Origin: Candidatus Bipolaricaulota bacterium
GTDB lineage: Bacteria; Bipolaricaulota; Bipolaricaulia; RBG-16-55-9; DRXL01
Direction: 5' to 3'
NCBI GenBank assembly: GCA_938091745.1
Contig: CALLJK010000006.1
Location: 1-43,479 of the forward strand
Length of the DNA: 43,479 nt
The notes beneath the pieces were generated by a model. It was not told where the DNA came from, did not search any database, and worked only from the letters and a program-made list of their open reading frames with translations. Position numbers and translations under genes: made by a program. Positions within the stretch are counted from its first letter, which is position 1. Every line of letters starts with the position of its first letter. Below are positions 23,515-30,515 of the stretch, one piece after another.

Positions 23515-24150
23515 ATGAGGGCGGAACTGACAGAGAAGCAGCGACAGATTTTAGACTTTATCGTCGAGCGGGTCTCGGAGCAGGGGCTGCCCCCGACACT
23601 CCGGGAGATCGCCGAAAGATTTGGACTTCAGTCGGTGCGCAGCGTCCAGACCCATCTGGACGCTTTAGCGAAGAAAGGGTTCATTCGTCGTCTTGCGGGA
23701 AAGTCGCGGGGCATAGAACTTGTCCGTGAGCGAGTGCGCCGCCCGGGCATTCCCATTATCGGGCATATCTCTGCAGGGCGCCCCATCCCCGCTATAGAAG
23801 ATATTCAAGGCACATTAGACTTAGATGTCTTGTTCGGAAAAGATGAGCGTCCTTTTGCGCTGCGGGTTCAAGGGGATAGCATGATCGAGGCTGGAATATT
23901 CGCGGGCGATTTGGTGATCGTCCAGCCACGGCAGACCGCCGAGCCGGGCGATATCGTCGTCGCGCTTAAGGACGACGAAGCGACCGTGAAGTACTTTGCG
24001 TTCGTTGACGGAAGACCCATGCTCGTCCCAGCGAATTCTCGGTATGCTCCGGTCCCGTTAGGAGAAGGGCAGATCGTAGGGAAGGTCGTAGGCGTGCTGC
24101 GCCAAGTGAAGCGCAATATCCGAGAGATTCAGAGATTTCTCAATCAATGA
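23515..24150 (+). CDS. lexA: LexA SOS repressor
   Basis: A 211-residue LexA of normal length. The N-terminal winged HTH (~1-70) reads [40 protein letters not shown]. The self-cleavage site is A87-G88 in [11 protein letters not shown], with catalytic Ser122 (QGDSMIEAG) and Lys159 (DEATVKYF). RecA-filament-stimulated autocleavage derepresses SOS genes. The start at 23515 is fixed by the promoter directly upstream; the long upstream frame reads through promoter and operator. The ATG is 10 nt after the -10 with no ribosome site, predicting a near-leaderless mRNA. It is followed 16 nt later by recA. Confidence 0.96.
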   Translation: MRAELTEKQRQILDFIVERVSEQGLPPTLREIAERFGLQSVRSVQTHLDALAKKGFIRRLAGKSRGIELVRERVRRPGIPIIGHISAGRPIPAIEDIQGTLDLDVLFGKDERPFALRVQGDSMIEAGIFAGDLVIVQPRQTAEPGDIVVALKDDEATVKYFAFVDGRPMLVPANSRYAPVPLGEGQIVGKVVGVLRQVKRNIREIQRFLNQ

Positions 24151-24166
24151 CAAAGGAGGTCGTGCG

Positions 24167-25285
24167 ATGGGCAAGCAAGAAGTCTTAAACAGCGTGTTGG
24201 AGGGTCTGCGTAAGAAATACGGCGAAGGCGCGATCATGTGGCTTGGAGAGCAAGCTACCCTGCAAGTCGAGACGATCCCGACGGGGTCGCTCTCACTGGA
24301 CATGGCGCTTGGGATCGGCGGGGTCCCACGGGGCAGGATTGTTGAGATCTTTGGGCCGGAGTCTTCGGGAAAGACGACGCTCGCGCTCCATCTCATCGCG
24401 CAAGCGCAGAAGCGCGGCGGCATAGCAGCGTTCATAGACGCCGAGCACGCGCTCGATCCCAACTATGCGCGAGCGATTGGCGTGAACCTAGATGCGCTGT
24501 TGCTGAGCCAACCCAACTCCGGCGAGCAAGCGTTAGAGATCATGGACGCGCTGGTGCGCAGCGGCGCTGTCGATATTATCGTCGTTGACTCGGTCGCGGC
24601 GCTCGTTCCAGAAGCCGAGATCGCTGGAGCGATGGGCGACGCCCAAGTGGGGCTGCAAGCGCGCCTGATGAGCCAGGCTATGCGAAAGCTCGCGTCGTCT
24701 ATCTCGCAATCGAAGACGACCGTTGTCTTTGTCAATCAGATCCGCCAGACGATCTCTGGGATGAGCTGGGGGCCGACGACCACGACGACCGGCGGCTTAG
24801 CCCTCAAATTCTATGCTTCCGTGCGCATGGAGATCAAGCGTTTGGGCAGCATTGACGAGGGCGACAATCGTGTAGGGAGCGAGACAGTCGTAAAAGTTGT
24901 CAAAAACAAGCTTGCCCCCCCGTTCAAAGAGGCCAAGTTCGATATTATCTACGGCAAGGGGATCTCTTATGAGCGCGAACTCATCAAGACGGGCGAGCAG
25001 TTGGGATTGATAAAGAAGAGCGGCTCGTGGTTTAATTTTGGTGACGTTCGTCTCGGCCAAGGGATGAGCAATGCTGCTGCGTTCTTAGAAACGAATAAAG
25101 AGATCGCACAGCAATTAGAGAACGCGATCCGCGAGAAGGTTGGACTAAAGCCTGCTGCTGCTGCGTCGTCACCAGCTGAGGATGAACAGGGGTTGCTAAG
25201 CGAATCGGAGAAGCCAGCGCGTCGTGCGTCCCGCAGAGCGACTGCCCTGATGACACCAGAGTCAGCCAACGGAGCTGAAAGCTAA
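24167..25285 (+). CDS. recA: RecA recombinase
   Basis: A 372-residue RecA. Walker A is GPESSGKTT (63-71). Other blocks are [18 protein letters not shown], the Walker B region [18 protein letters not shown], the L2-containing [20 protein letters not shown] and the C-terminal domain with [20 protein letters not shown]. It performs strand exchange and activates LexA cleavage. The tail after ~335 is Ala/Ser/Glu rich and basic. A strong AAAGGAGGT ribosome site precedes the ATG. It is co-transcribed with lexA, so the regulator and its activator share one SOS-controlled unit. Confidence 0.98.
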   Translation: MGKQEVLNSVLEGLRKKYGEGAIMWLGEQATLQVETIPTGSLSLDMALGIGGVPRGRIVEIFGPESSGKTTLALHLIAQAQKRGGIAAFIDAEHALDPNYARAIGVNLDALLLSQPNSGEQALEIMDALVRSGAVDIIVVDSVAALVPEAEIAGAMGDAQVGLQARLMSQAMRKLASSISQSKTTVVFVNQIRQTISGMSWGPTTTTTGGLALKFYASVRMEIKRLGSIDEGDNRVGSETVVKVVKNKLAPPFKEAKFDIIYGKGISYERELIKTGEQLGLIKKSGSWFNFGDVRLGQGMSNAAAFLETNKEIAQQLENAIREKVGLKPAAAASSPAEDEQGLLSESEKPARRASRRATALMTPESANGAES

Positions 25286-25290
25286 GCAAG

Positions 25291-25346
25291 AGAGAGGGCG
25301 AGCGCTGCGAAAGGAGGGGGAGCCTGAAATTGCGCTTGCCCTCTCT
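25291..25346 (+). terminator. Long hairpin after recA
   Basis: A 15-nt arm at 25291-25305 pairs with 25332-25346 with one G-T wobble, around a 26-nt loop. The sequence that follows is C/T-rich (TCTCCTCTC) and not a clean T-run, so termination is likely but not certain. Confidence 0.55.
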
Positions 25347-25369
25347 TCTCCTCTCTGAGAATACAAAAG

Positions 25370-25400
25370 TTGCGTTCTCCCGGGGGCTTCTCAGTACAAT
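25370..25400 (+). promoter_or_regulatory. Promoter of the threonine dehydrogenase-like gene
   Basis: TACAAT (25395-25400) is a good -10. TTGCGT (25370-25375) is the best -35, with a long 19-nt spacer. The ATG at 25410 is 9 nt after the -10. Confidence 0.5.
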
Positions 25401-25409
25401 AGAAGCCCT

Positions 25410-26423
25410 ATGAAAACGATTCTCATTACAGGTGCTAACGGAGAAATCGGCCACGGCTTGATCTCCCGACTCGCTGAACGTAACTATGTGCGCATCGTCG
25501 CACTCGATCTCCAAGAACTCGATGAGTCCCTTAAGCCCAAAGTCCACCGCGCCATCACTGGGGATATCTTAGATACAGCCCTGCTCGAGAGCTTGTCAGC
25601 AACGTATAACTTCGACACAATCTATCACTTGGCAGCATTGCTCTCGACCAAGGCCGAGCGCCAACCCGTCTTGGCCCATAAAGTCAACGTCGACGGCACG
25701 CTCAATCTCTTGGAGATGGCCGTGGGACAATCGCGATTGCAAGGGCGCGAGATCAAATTCTTATATCCCAGCTCGATTGCAGTCTACGGCCTGCCCGATC
25801 TCCAGACAAAAGCGCGCGCGGGAAAAGTCAAAGAGCACGAATGGCTCACCCCACGAACAATGTACGGCATCAATAAACTCTACTGTGAGCAACTTGGGAT
25901 CTACTACGCACGGTATTATCGCCAACTCGACGCCGAAGCGACTCAGGGGCTCATCGACTTCCGCGCGCTGCGCTTCCCAGGGCTGATTAGTGCCGTTACT
26001 GTCCCGACCGGGGGCACGAGCGACTACGCCCCAGAGATGCTCCATGCTGCTGCTCAGGGCAAGCCTTATGCCTGTTTTGTCCGCGAAGATACACGGATCC
26101 CCTTCATGGCTATGCCCGACGCCGTTGAAGCCCTCTTACAGCTTGAAGCCGCGCCACGCCAGAAGCTCACGCGCTTCGTGTATAACGTCACAGCGTTCAA
26201 TCCCTCAGCACAAGAGATCTTCAATCTCGTGCGCCACGCCTTCCCCAAGGCCCAGGTGACGTTTACGCCGGACCTGAAGCGCCAGAAGATCGTAGACAGC
26301 TGGCCCGCGGACGTCGACGATAGTGCCGCACGAGCTGACTGGAGCTGGCAGCCTGCCTATGATCTGAGGCGCGCCTTTGAGGAGTATCTGGTGCCGGGAG
26401 TCTTGCAGCGATACCAGACCTAA
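25410..26423 (+). CDS. GalE-fold L-threonine 3-dehydrogenase-like oxidoreductase
   Basis: A 337-residue extended SDR. The NAD-binding loop is TGANGEIGHG, and the active site has PSSIAVYG and TMYGINK (Tyr and Lys). The features point to the short-chain type of L-threonine dehydrogenase, not a sugar epimerase: EHEWLTPRTMYGINKLYCEQ, LRFPGLISA, PTGGTSDYAPEMLHAAAQG, and IPFMAMPDAVEALLQL. This enzyme oxidises threonine to 2-amino-3-ketobutyrate, which is cleaved to glycine and acetyl-CoA. Glycine could then feed the Gcv proteins encoded at 3019-6237. The partner ligase (Kbl) is not in the window. The ATG is 9 nt after a -10, with no Shine-Dalgarno site. Confidence 0.8.
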   Translation: MKTILITGANGEIGHGLISRLAERNYVRIVALDLQELDESLKPKVHRAITGDILDTALLESLSATYNFDTIYHLAALLSTKAERQPVLAHKVNVDGTLNLLEMAVGQSRLQGREIKFLYPSSIAVYGLPDLQTKARAGKVKEHEWLTPRTMYGINKLYCEQLGIYYARYYRQLDAEATQGLIDFRALRFPGLISAVTVPTGGTSDYAPEMLHAAAQGKPYACFVREDTRIPFMAMPDAVEALLQLEAAPRQKLTRFVYNVTAFNPSAQEIFNLVRHAFPKAQVTFTPDLKRQKIVDSWPADVDDSAARADWSWQPAYDLRRAFEEYLVPGVLQRYQT

Positions 26424-26431
26424 CTTATAAT
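26403..26431 (+). promoter_or_regulatory. Promoter of the SDR gene inside the preceding gene
   Basis: TTGCAG (26403-26408), a 17-nt spacer and TATAAT (26426-26431), overlapping the last codons of the upstream gene. The SDR ATG at 26440 is 8 nt after the -10. Confidence 0.7.
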
Positions 26432-26439
26432 GTGAACCT

Positions 26440-27273
26440 ATGACCCCCATCGCCCTCATCACTGGGAGCAACAGCGGCATTGGCTTGGCGACTGCTCTCT
26501 ATCTGGCCCGGCGGGGCTTCACCGTCTGGGCGACCATGCGCAACCTAGAAAAAGCGCACGAGCTGCGCACGATCATCGAGTCTGAGAAGCTGCCCATCGA
26601 GATCGCTTGGCTTGACGTCTGCGATGACGACTCCCTCAAGAGCGCTGTAGCGCGGATCTTACAGAAGAGCGGACGCATCGATGTCTTAGTCAATAACGCT
26701 GGGTACGGGCTGCGCGGCGCCGTAGAAGAAGTCGCGCTCGACGAATGGAGAAGACAATTCGAGACGAATTTTTTCGGTGTGATTCGGGTCACCCAAGCTG
26801 TGCTCCCTCAGATGCGCGCGCAGCGCTCCGGCGCGATTGTGAACATCAGCTCGGTGCTGGGGAGGTTTGCTATTCCGTTCTCCGGGCCGTACACGGCGAG
26901 CAAGTTCGCGCTCGAGGGGCTGACCGAGACGCTGCGCTACGAGCTTGCACCATGGAACATCAAAGTCATTCTTATTGAGCCAGGGTTTATCGCCACGAGA
27001 TTTCAAGAGAACGCGCAACTCGCTCAGGCTGCCCAGCACGAAGACTCTCCCTATGCGATCTTCAAGAAGGCCAGCGGGCGGCGCGTCCAGAGAAATATCT
27101 ACCGTGCAGCCCCTCCTGAGAGGGTCGCCGAGACGATCTACCGAGCGATCATGCATCCTCATCCCAAGCTGCGCTATGCTGTGGGGCGCGACGCGCGCCT
27201 TGTGCTTCCCCTCCGAAGATTTCTGCCTGAGGGGCTGTTTGAGCGCGTTCTCAAGAAGCAGCTGGGGCTTTAG
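26440..27273 (+). CDS. Classical short-chain dehydrogenase/reductase
   Basis: A 277-residue SDR. It has the TGSNSGIG cofactor loop, LDVCDD, VNNAGYGLRG, the catalytic Ser in NISSVLGR and the YTASK motif (Tyr, Lys), then IEPGFIATRF. The arginine in the segment after the first strand (ATMRNLEK) suggests NADP(H), as in the family. The substrate cannot be deduced; the C-terminal extension of ~50 residues resembles enzymes acting on ketones or lipids. It has its own promoter within the preceding gene and no ribosome site, so the mRNA should be leaderless. Confidence 0.9.
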   Translation: MTPIALITGSNSGIGLATALYLARRGFTVWATMRNLEKAHELRTIIESEKLPIEIAWLDVCDDDSLKSAVARILQKSGRIDVLVNNAGYGLRGAVEEVALDEWRRQFETNFFGVIRVTQAVLPQMRAQRSGAIVNISSVLGRFAIPFSGPYTASKFALEGLTETLRYELAPWNIKVILIEPGFIATRFQENAQLAQAAQHEDSPYAIFKKASGRRVQRNIYRAAPPERVAETIYRAIMHPHPKLRYAVGRDARLVLPLRRFLPEGLFERVLKKQLGL

Positions 27274-27279
27274 GCCCCA

Positions 27280-27324
27280 CTCCCTTCGGGAGCGAGCCGG
27301 CGGCCAGCAGCCCCCATCGGGGCT
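27280..27324 (+). terminator. Tandem hairpins after the SDR gene
   Basis: CTCCC-TTC-GGGAG (27280-27292) and AGCCCC/GGGGCT (27309-27314/27319-27324) follow the stop codon. There is no T-run. The second hairpin falls in a WD40-gene fragment that also abuts the end of convergent hepT. Confidence 0.45.
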
Positions 27325-27325
27325 G
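27290..27325 (-). pseudogene. WD40-repeat gene scrap (fragment A)
   Basis: On the minus strand, directly after the hepT stop, the sequence encodes a broken version of the WD40 segment S-P-D-G-x-L-L-A-S-G-S, with the core CTGCTGGCCGCCGGC. The same core occurs in the three other fragments at 28067-28145, 28798-28870 and 29406-29648. Confidence 0.5.
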
Positions 27326-27326
27326 A

Positions 27327-27680
27327 TTAAACTTTCTCAATCTCCTGCAAGATGCGCTGCATGGCTTGACGCAGCGAGGGAAGCTCTTGCCTCACCGTCT
27401 CAAAGACGCGGCGCAAGTCCACCCCGAAGTAATCATGCGTAACTTTATCCCGCATCCCGGCGATCTGCCGCCACGGCACCCCAGGATAACGCTCGCGCAC
27501 GGAGCTGGGAATCTTCTTCGCCGCCTCCCCGATGATCGTCAAAGCCCGCACGACAGCGAAGTTCGTCTTATCATCCTTGAGGAAGCTCTCGACGTCCATG
27601 CCGGCTATAAAGCGCTCGGCTTTCTCCGCCGCCTCGAGAATATCCCTGAGATAGTCCGTGACCTCGCGCTTAGATCTCAT
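27327..27680 (-). CDS. hepT: HepT-like HEPN toxin
   Basis: A 117-residue HEPN-domain RNase toxin of the HepT/MntA system. The catalytic R-x4-H-x-Y motif is intact in [14 protein letters not shown]. Family blocks [20 protein letters not shown] and [14 protein letters not shown] are present. It overlaps the upstream MNT-domain antitoxin gene by 4 nt. HepT is known to be silenced by AMPylation of the Tyr in the motif by MntA. It is intact and probably functional. Confidence 0.9.
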   Translation of the reverse strand: MRSKREVTDYLRDILEAAEKAERFIAGMDVESFLKDDKTNFAVVRALTIIGEAAKKIPSSVRERYPGVPWRQIAGMRDKVTHDYFGVDLRRVFETVRQELPSLRQAMQRILQEIEKV

Positions 27681-28000
27681 ACGGGGATCAGCTCTTGCAC
27701 CACGTGGCGCCCGATGGCCGGCTTTAACGTGTGCCTCTCCACAAGATCCACCTTAACCCCCAAAAGATCGCTGAGCTCCTGCTCTAAGGCGATGAACTGG
27801 AGCAGGGTCAGGGGGCGATCATCAAATTCTACTAAGATGTCGAGATCGCTGGAGCGGCGCTGCTCGCCGCGGGCATAGGAGCCAAAGAGGGCCAAGCTCT
27901 TTACCCCGTAGCGCTCTTGCAGGGTGGGCAAGGCAGCCCGCAACTTTTCCAGGAGGACCTCACGGTCCAGGCGGGGTCGCCTGCGTTGTTGGGTCTTCAT
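27677..28000 (-). CDS. mntA: MntA-like nucleotidyltransferase antitoxin
   Basis: A 107-residue minimal nucleotidyltransferase with the signature [20 protein letters not shown] (GSxARG...DxD) and a following [12 protein letters not shown]. It AMPylates and neutralises the HEPN toxin encoded next. The ATG at 28000 is preferred: it follows GGTGAG and lies 15 nt after the -10 TATAAT (28016-28021); the frame extension to 28024 overlaps the promoter. The promoter-to-start region is nearly identical to that of the DUF433 gene at 28734. Confidence 0.9.
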   Translation of the reverse strand: MKTQQRRRPRLDREVLLEKLRAALPTLQERYGVKSLALFGSYARGEQRRSSDLDILVEFDDRPLTLLQFIALEQELSDLLGVKVDLVERHTLKPAIGRHVVQELIPV

Positions 28001-28031
28001 GGTCTCACCAACGCCATTATACAAGAAAAAA

Positions 28032-28057
28032 GAGCGAGCCGGCGGCTCGGCCCGCTC
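28032..28057 (-). terminator. Terminator of WD40 tail B
   Basis: The minus strand forms GAGCGGGCC/GGCTCGCTC followed by TTTTTTC. It lies between the WD40-tail stop (28067-28069) and the mntA -10, and is duplicated at 28763-28788. Confidence 0.75.
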
Positions 28058-28066
28058 CCCGCGCTT

Positions 28067-28145
28067 TTACCTCCCCACCAGATCGCTGATGTCCCACAGC
28101 TTGATGGTATTGTCAGAGGAGCCGGAGGCCAGCAGCTGCCTTAGG
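28067..28145 (-). pseudogene. 3' end of a WD40-repeat gene (fragment B)
   Basis: In the minus frame this encodes [23 protein letters not shown] (shown split) and then a stop: the last blade strand of a WD40 propeller without the rest of the gene. The upstream ~60 nt, up to the DUF5615 stop, is unrelated. It is a scar of recombination and not a gene. Confidence 0.75.
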
Positions 28146-28212
28146 GGCGCGTCCGCTTCCGATACTTGCCGGTATTTACAATGAAAAGAGTCTGCTCAAA
28201 CTGCCTCTCTTT

Positions 28213-28503
28213 CTAGAGTAATCCCTTCAGCACCCAGTGAACTGCTTCCACCTTTGTTGGGTCGGGCTCCATCTTCAGCAGGATTATGCCATGATGAGCC
28301 GAAGGCGGGTAGACCCGCACATCGCCGAAGCCATGATCGTTGGTGACCAAGACAGCTTGCAGCTCTTGGGCCTTGCGAAAGATCGTGGGATCGTCTGCTC
28401 CTGTCAGCCCCAGCTCCTGAGCCCGTTGGACCTGAAGCCCCAGATCTCTGAGCAGGCGCACTGTGGTCGTGAACACGTTCTCATCGGCGAAGAAGTGGGC
28501 CAT
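28213..28503 (-). CDS. DUF5615 PIN-like toxin
   Basis: A 96-residue Mut7-C/PIN-like protein. It has the family opening HFFADENVFTTTVRLLRDLG, the central ADDPTIFRKAQELQAVLVTN DHGFGD (shown split) with acidic residues at the PIN active-site positions, and GIILLKMEP. Such proteins are predicted RNases that form toxin-antitoxin pairs with DUF433 proteins. It lies 3 nt after the DUF433 gene, so the two are co-translated. Confidence 0.87.
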   Translation of the reverse strand: MAHFFADENVFTTTVRLLRDLGLQVQRAQELGLTGADDPTIFRKAQELQAVLVTNDHGFGDVRVYPPSAHHGIILLKMEPDPTKVEAVHWVLKGLL

Positions 28504-28506
28504 GAG

Positions 28507-28734
28507 CTAGACAGCGTGGACTTCCTCTTCCTCCACGAGGGCTTGAGCGTAGCGAATGCAGGCGAGAATGTCCTCCTTGGTGATATGGTCGTAATAGTCG
28601 CGGATGATCTCCTCGGGGGAGAGGCCGCTGGCCAAAAGCCCCAGCACCATATGGACCGGCACCCTAGTGCCGGCGATGCGTGGCTTGCCATGACAGATGT
28701 TGGGATCGACTTCGATGCGCTCGGCGATCTTCAT
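28507..28734 (-). CDS. DUF433 antitoxin
   Basis: A 75-residue DUF433 protein with the hallmark RIEVDPNICHGKPRIAGTRV and the segment GLLASGLSPEEIIRDYYDHI, a three-helix HTH-like fold. It is the usual partner of DUF5615. The start at 28734 is chosen because the ATG follows a GGTGAG site and TATAAT at 28750-28755; the longer frame runs into that promoter. Its 5' region is almost identical to that of mntA. Confidence 0.88.
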   Translation of the reverse strand: MKIAERIEVDPNICHGKPRIAGTRVPVHMVLGLLASGLSPEEIIRDYYDHITKEDILACIRYAQALVEEEEVHAV

Positions 28735-28762
28735 GGTCTCACCGACGCTATTATACAAAAAA

Positions 28763-28788
28763 GAGCGAGCCAACGACCCGGCCCGCTC
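28763..28788 (-). terminator. Terminator of WD40 tail C
   Basis: A duplicate of the 28032-28057 hairpin: GAGCGGGCC/GGCTCGCTC with a different loop, then TTTTTTG and the TATAAT of the DUF433 gene. Confidence 0.75.
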
Positions 28789-28797
28789 CCCATGATC

Positions 28798-28870
28798 CTA
28801 CCTTCCCACCAGATCCCTGATGTCCCGCAGCTTGATGGTCATGTCCCCGCCGGAGGCCAGCAGCCTGCCG
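28798..28870 (-). pseudogene. 3' end of a WD40-repeat gene (fragment C)
   Basis: In the minus frame this encodes GRLLASGGDMTIKLRDIRDL VGR (shown split) and a stop. The usual Trp of the WD pair is changed to Arg, consistent with decay. It begins ~10 nt after the stop of the XRE gene. Confidence 0.7.
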
Positions 28871-28879
28871 TGCAGTCCC

Positions 28880-29215
28880 TTAAATCCGCGATCTTTGAGC
28901 ACTGAGCCTGGCAGCTTGTGCGCCTTTGCGGTATCGCCGGGGCGTGAGTTCGAGCGTGGCGTTCAAAACCCTGGCAATCTTGAGGAGCGTCTTCAGCTCC
29001 ACATTGCCCCCGTTCTCGATCCGCGAAATCACCGCTTGACTCGTTCCCACCTTAGCCGCCAGCTCCGCTTGGGTGAGCCCCAACTTCTCCCGCCGCTCGG
29101 CGATGCTCACCGCTAGCCTCAGCTCCTCCCAACCCTCTTCAAACGCCTCCCTCACCCCAGGCCGGGCCAACGCCCACTTCTCAAACTCCTCGTAGTAGTT
29201 TCTCCTCTTGGGCAT
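28880..29215 (-). CDS. XRE-family antitoxin-like regulator
   Basis: A 111-residue protein. The N-terminal ~35 residues have the pattern of HigA2/RelB-linked regulators (YYEEFEKWALARPGVREAFE EG, shown split). An XRE HTH follows (REKLGLTQAELAAKVGTSQA, VISRIENGGNVELKTLLKIA), and the C-terminus is basic. Many such proteins are antitoxins of RelE-like toxins, but no toxin gene is adjacent, so it may be an orphan. AGAGGAGGTAG precedes the ATG. The promoter ~60 nt upstream carries a 6-6-6 palindrome, suggesting autorepression. Confidence 0.82.
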   Translation of the reverse strand: MPKRRNYYEEFEKWALARPGVREAFEEGWEELRLAVSIAERREKLGLTQAELAAKVGTSQAVISRIENGGNVELKTLLKIARVLNATLELTPRRYRKGAQAARLSAQRSRI

Positions 29216-29282
29216 CAGCTACCTCCTCTTTGTGCTTTGCGTTTCTCATCATAAAAATCAACTTCCCAGGTCACGCGCTGCC

Positions 29283-29311
29283 ATCATATATCTTTTGAGA
29301 TATAAAGTCAA
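29283..29311 (-). promoter_or_regulatory. Promoter with embedded operator for the XRE gene
   Basis: TTGACT (29306-29311), a 17-nt spacer and TATGAT (29283-29288) on the minus strand. The inverted repeat TATATC-N6-GATATA (29287-29304) fills the spacer. The geometry matches the TGTATC-N6-GATACA operator at 2896-2913. Confidence 0.75.
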
Positions 29312-29405
29312 GCTGCCTCCTCAGGTTCATCAAATGAAGATGATCTCCTGCATACAGTTACTGGGCAATCCTCAGTCCTGCCAAGCGCATACCTCCCTGG
29401 CGCTC

Positions 29406-29648
29406 CTACCTCCCCACCAGATCGCTGATCTCCCACAGCTTGATGGTCCAGTCAGAGGAGCCGGAGGCCAGCAGCCTCCCATCAGGGCTGAACGCCACGG
29501 ACAAGACATCGCTCGTGTGCCCGGAGAGGGTGCAGACGGTAAAGGGCTGCGTGGGCGGGCAGCTCACCTCCTGATAGCCTTGCTGGGCTAATCCGATACG
29601 CCCGACATTCCCCGCGGCCAAGGCCACTAACACCAAGGCCGCGCCCAA
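29406..29648 (-). pseudogene. Collapsed WD40-repeat gene with one blade (fragment D)
   Basis: An 80-residue frame from a TTG encodes a hydrophobic N-terminal segment ([20 protein letters not shown]), a linker and a single WD40 blade ([26 protein letters not shown], shown split, then [13 protein letters not shown]). A propeller cannot form from one blade. This looks like the two ends of a larger secreted WD40 protein brought together by internal deletion, and may be the donor of the tails at 28067 and 28798. Expression as a mini-protein cannot be excluded. Confidence 0.6.
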
Positions 29649-29693
29649 TCCGAAGCTATTCTAGCACTGCCTTCTCTGGCCTGACAAGCCCCC

Positions 29694-30515
29694 TTAGCTC
29701 CCATTAAGCAGATACGCCCCCGCCACGATCCGCCCGTCAAAGATCTCCAGCACGCGATCGGCTCTCTGGGCGACGCGCGGGTCGTGCGTGACTAAGATCA
29801 GCGTGACGCCGCGCTCGGCCTGCAGCTCCCTGAGAAGATCGAGCACCTGTCTTTCGTTCTTGGAATCGAGACTCCCTGTGGGCTCGTCGGCAAGGACGAT
29901 TTGGGGATCGTTCACCAAGGCGCGAGCGACAGCAACGCGCTGTCTCTCACCTCCCGACAGCTCTGGTGGTCGCCGATGGGCCTTGTCGCCAAGCCCAACG
30001 CGCTCTAAGAGTTCGCGCGCGCGAGCTTGGGCGTCAGACCTAACTCTCTTGCCCGCTTCCCTAAGAGGGAGATAGGCCCTCACCCCCAACCCCTCTCCCG
30101 TCTGTGAAGACGGGAGAGGGGTGCCCTCAAGGGCAGGGTGAGGGCCAGAAGTGCCACGCCGGGGAGGGGCCGGGGGAGAGGTCCCCAACGTCGGGATGAG
30201 AACATTCTCGAGCGCCGTCAGCGACGGGATCAAATTATGGAGTTGAAAGATGAACCCGACTTTCCGTGCGCGAAAGTCTGCGAAATCCCCGCGACCCTGG
30301 GTGAGATCCTCTCCGGCGACCCAGAGCTCTCCCGAATCGGGCTTGTCCAACGCGCCAATGAGGTTCAACAATGTGCTCTTGCCCGACCCTGAGGGCCCGC
30401 AGATCGCGACGAACTCGCCCTGAGAGATCTCTAAGCTGACGCCGTCGAGGGCGCGAGTGCGCCCGTTCTCATAGGTCTTGACGAGATCGCGCGCTATGAC
30501 GATGGGCTCACTCAT
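29694..30515 (-). CDS. MacB/LolD-type ABC ATPase with an inserted repeat-encoded segment
   Basis: A 273-residue ATPase. Walker A is GPSGSGKST (40-48), the Q-loop is Gln91, the signature is LSGGE (186-190), Walker B is IVLADE (~206-211) and the D-loop is SLDS. The Q-loop-to-signature distance is ~45 residues longer than usual. Residues 124-147 of the insert are exactly encoded by the palindromic repeat at 30075-30146, which is in frame; the flanking Pro/Gly-rich residues 112-123 also look added. All catalytic motifs are intact, so the enzyme may still work. The start at 30515 overlaps the permease stop by 8 nt. It is the last gene of the five-gene operon and powers the permease encoded at 30508-31626. 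Confidence 0.93.
   Translation of the reverse strand: MSEPIVIARDLVKTYENGRTRALDGVSLEISQGEFVAICGPSGSGKSTLLNLIGALDKPDSGELWVAGEDLTQGRGDFADFRARKVGFIFQLHNLIPSLTALENVLIPTLGTSPPAPPRRGTSGPHPALEGTPLPSSQTGEGLGVRAYLPLREAGKRVRSDAQARARELLERVGLGDKAHRRPPELSGGERQRVAVARALVNDPQIVLADEPTGSLDSKNERQVLDLLRELQAERGVTLILVTHDPRVAQRADRVLEIFDGRIVAGAYLLNGS
30075..30146. repeat. 72-bp nested palindromic element, copy 2, inside a coding gene
   Basis: The outer arms GGCCCTCACCC (30075-30085) and GGGTGAGGGCC (30136-30146) are perfect. The inner stem is ACCCCTCTCCCGTC/GACGGGAGAGGGGT. The length of 72 bp equals 24 codons and leaves the ATPase frame open. Confidence 0.9.

Noticed and set aside
25410-26423. Nucleotide-sugar epimerase
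   Set aside because: The conserved blocks after the YxxxK motif match threonine dehydrogenase, and no sugar-pathway genes are nearby.
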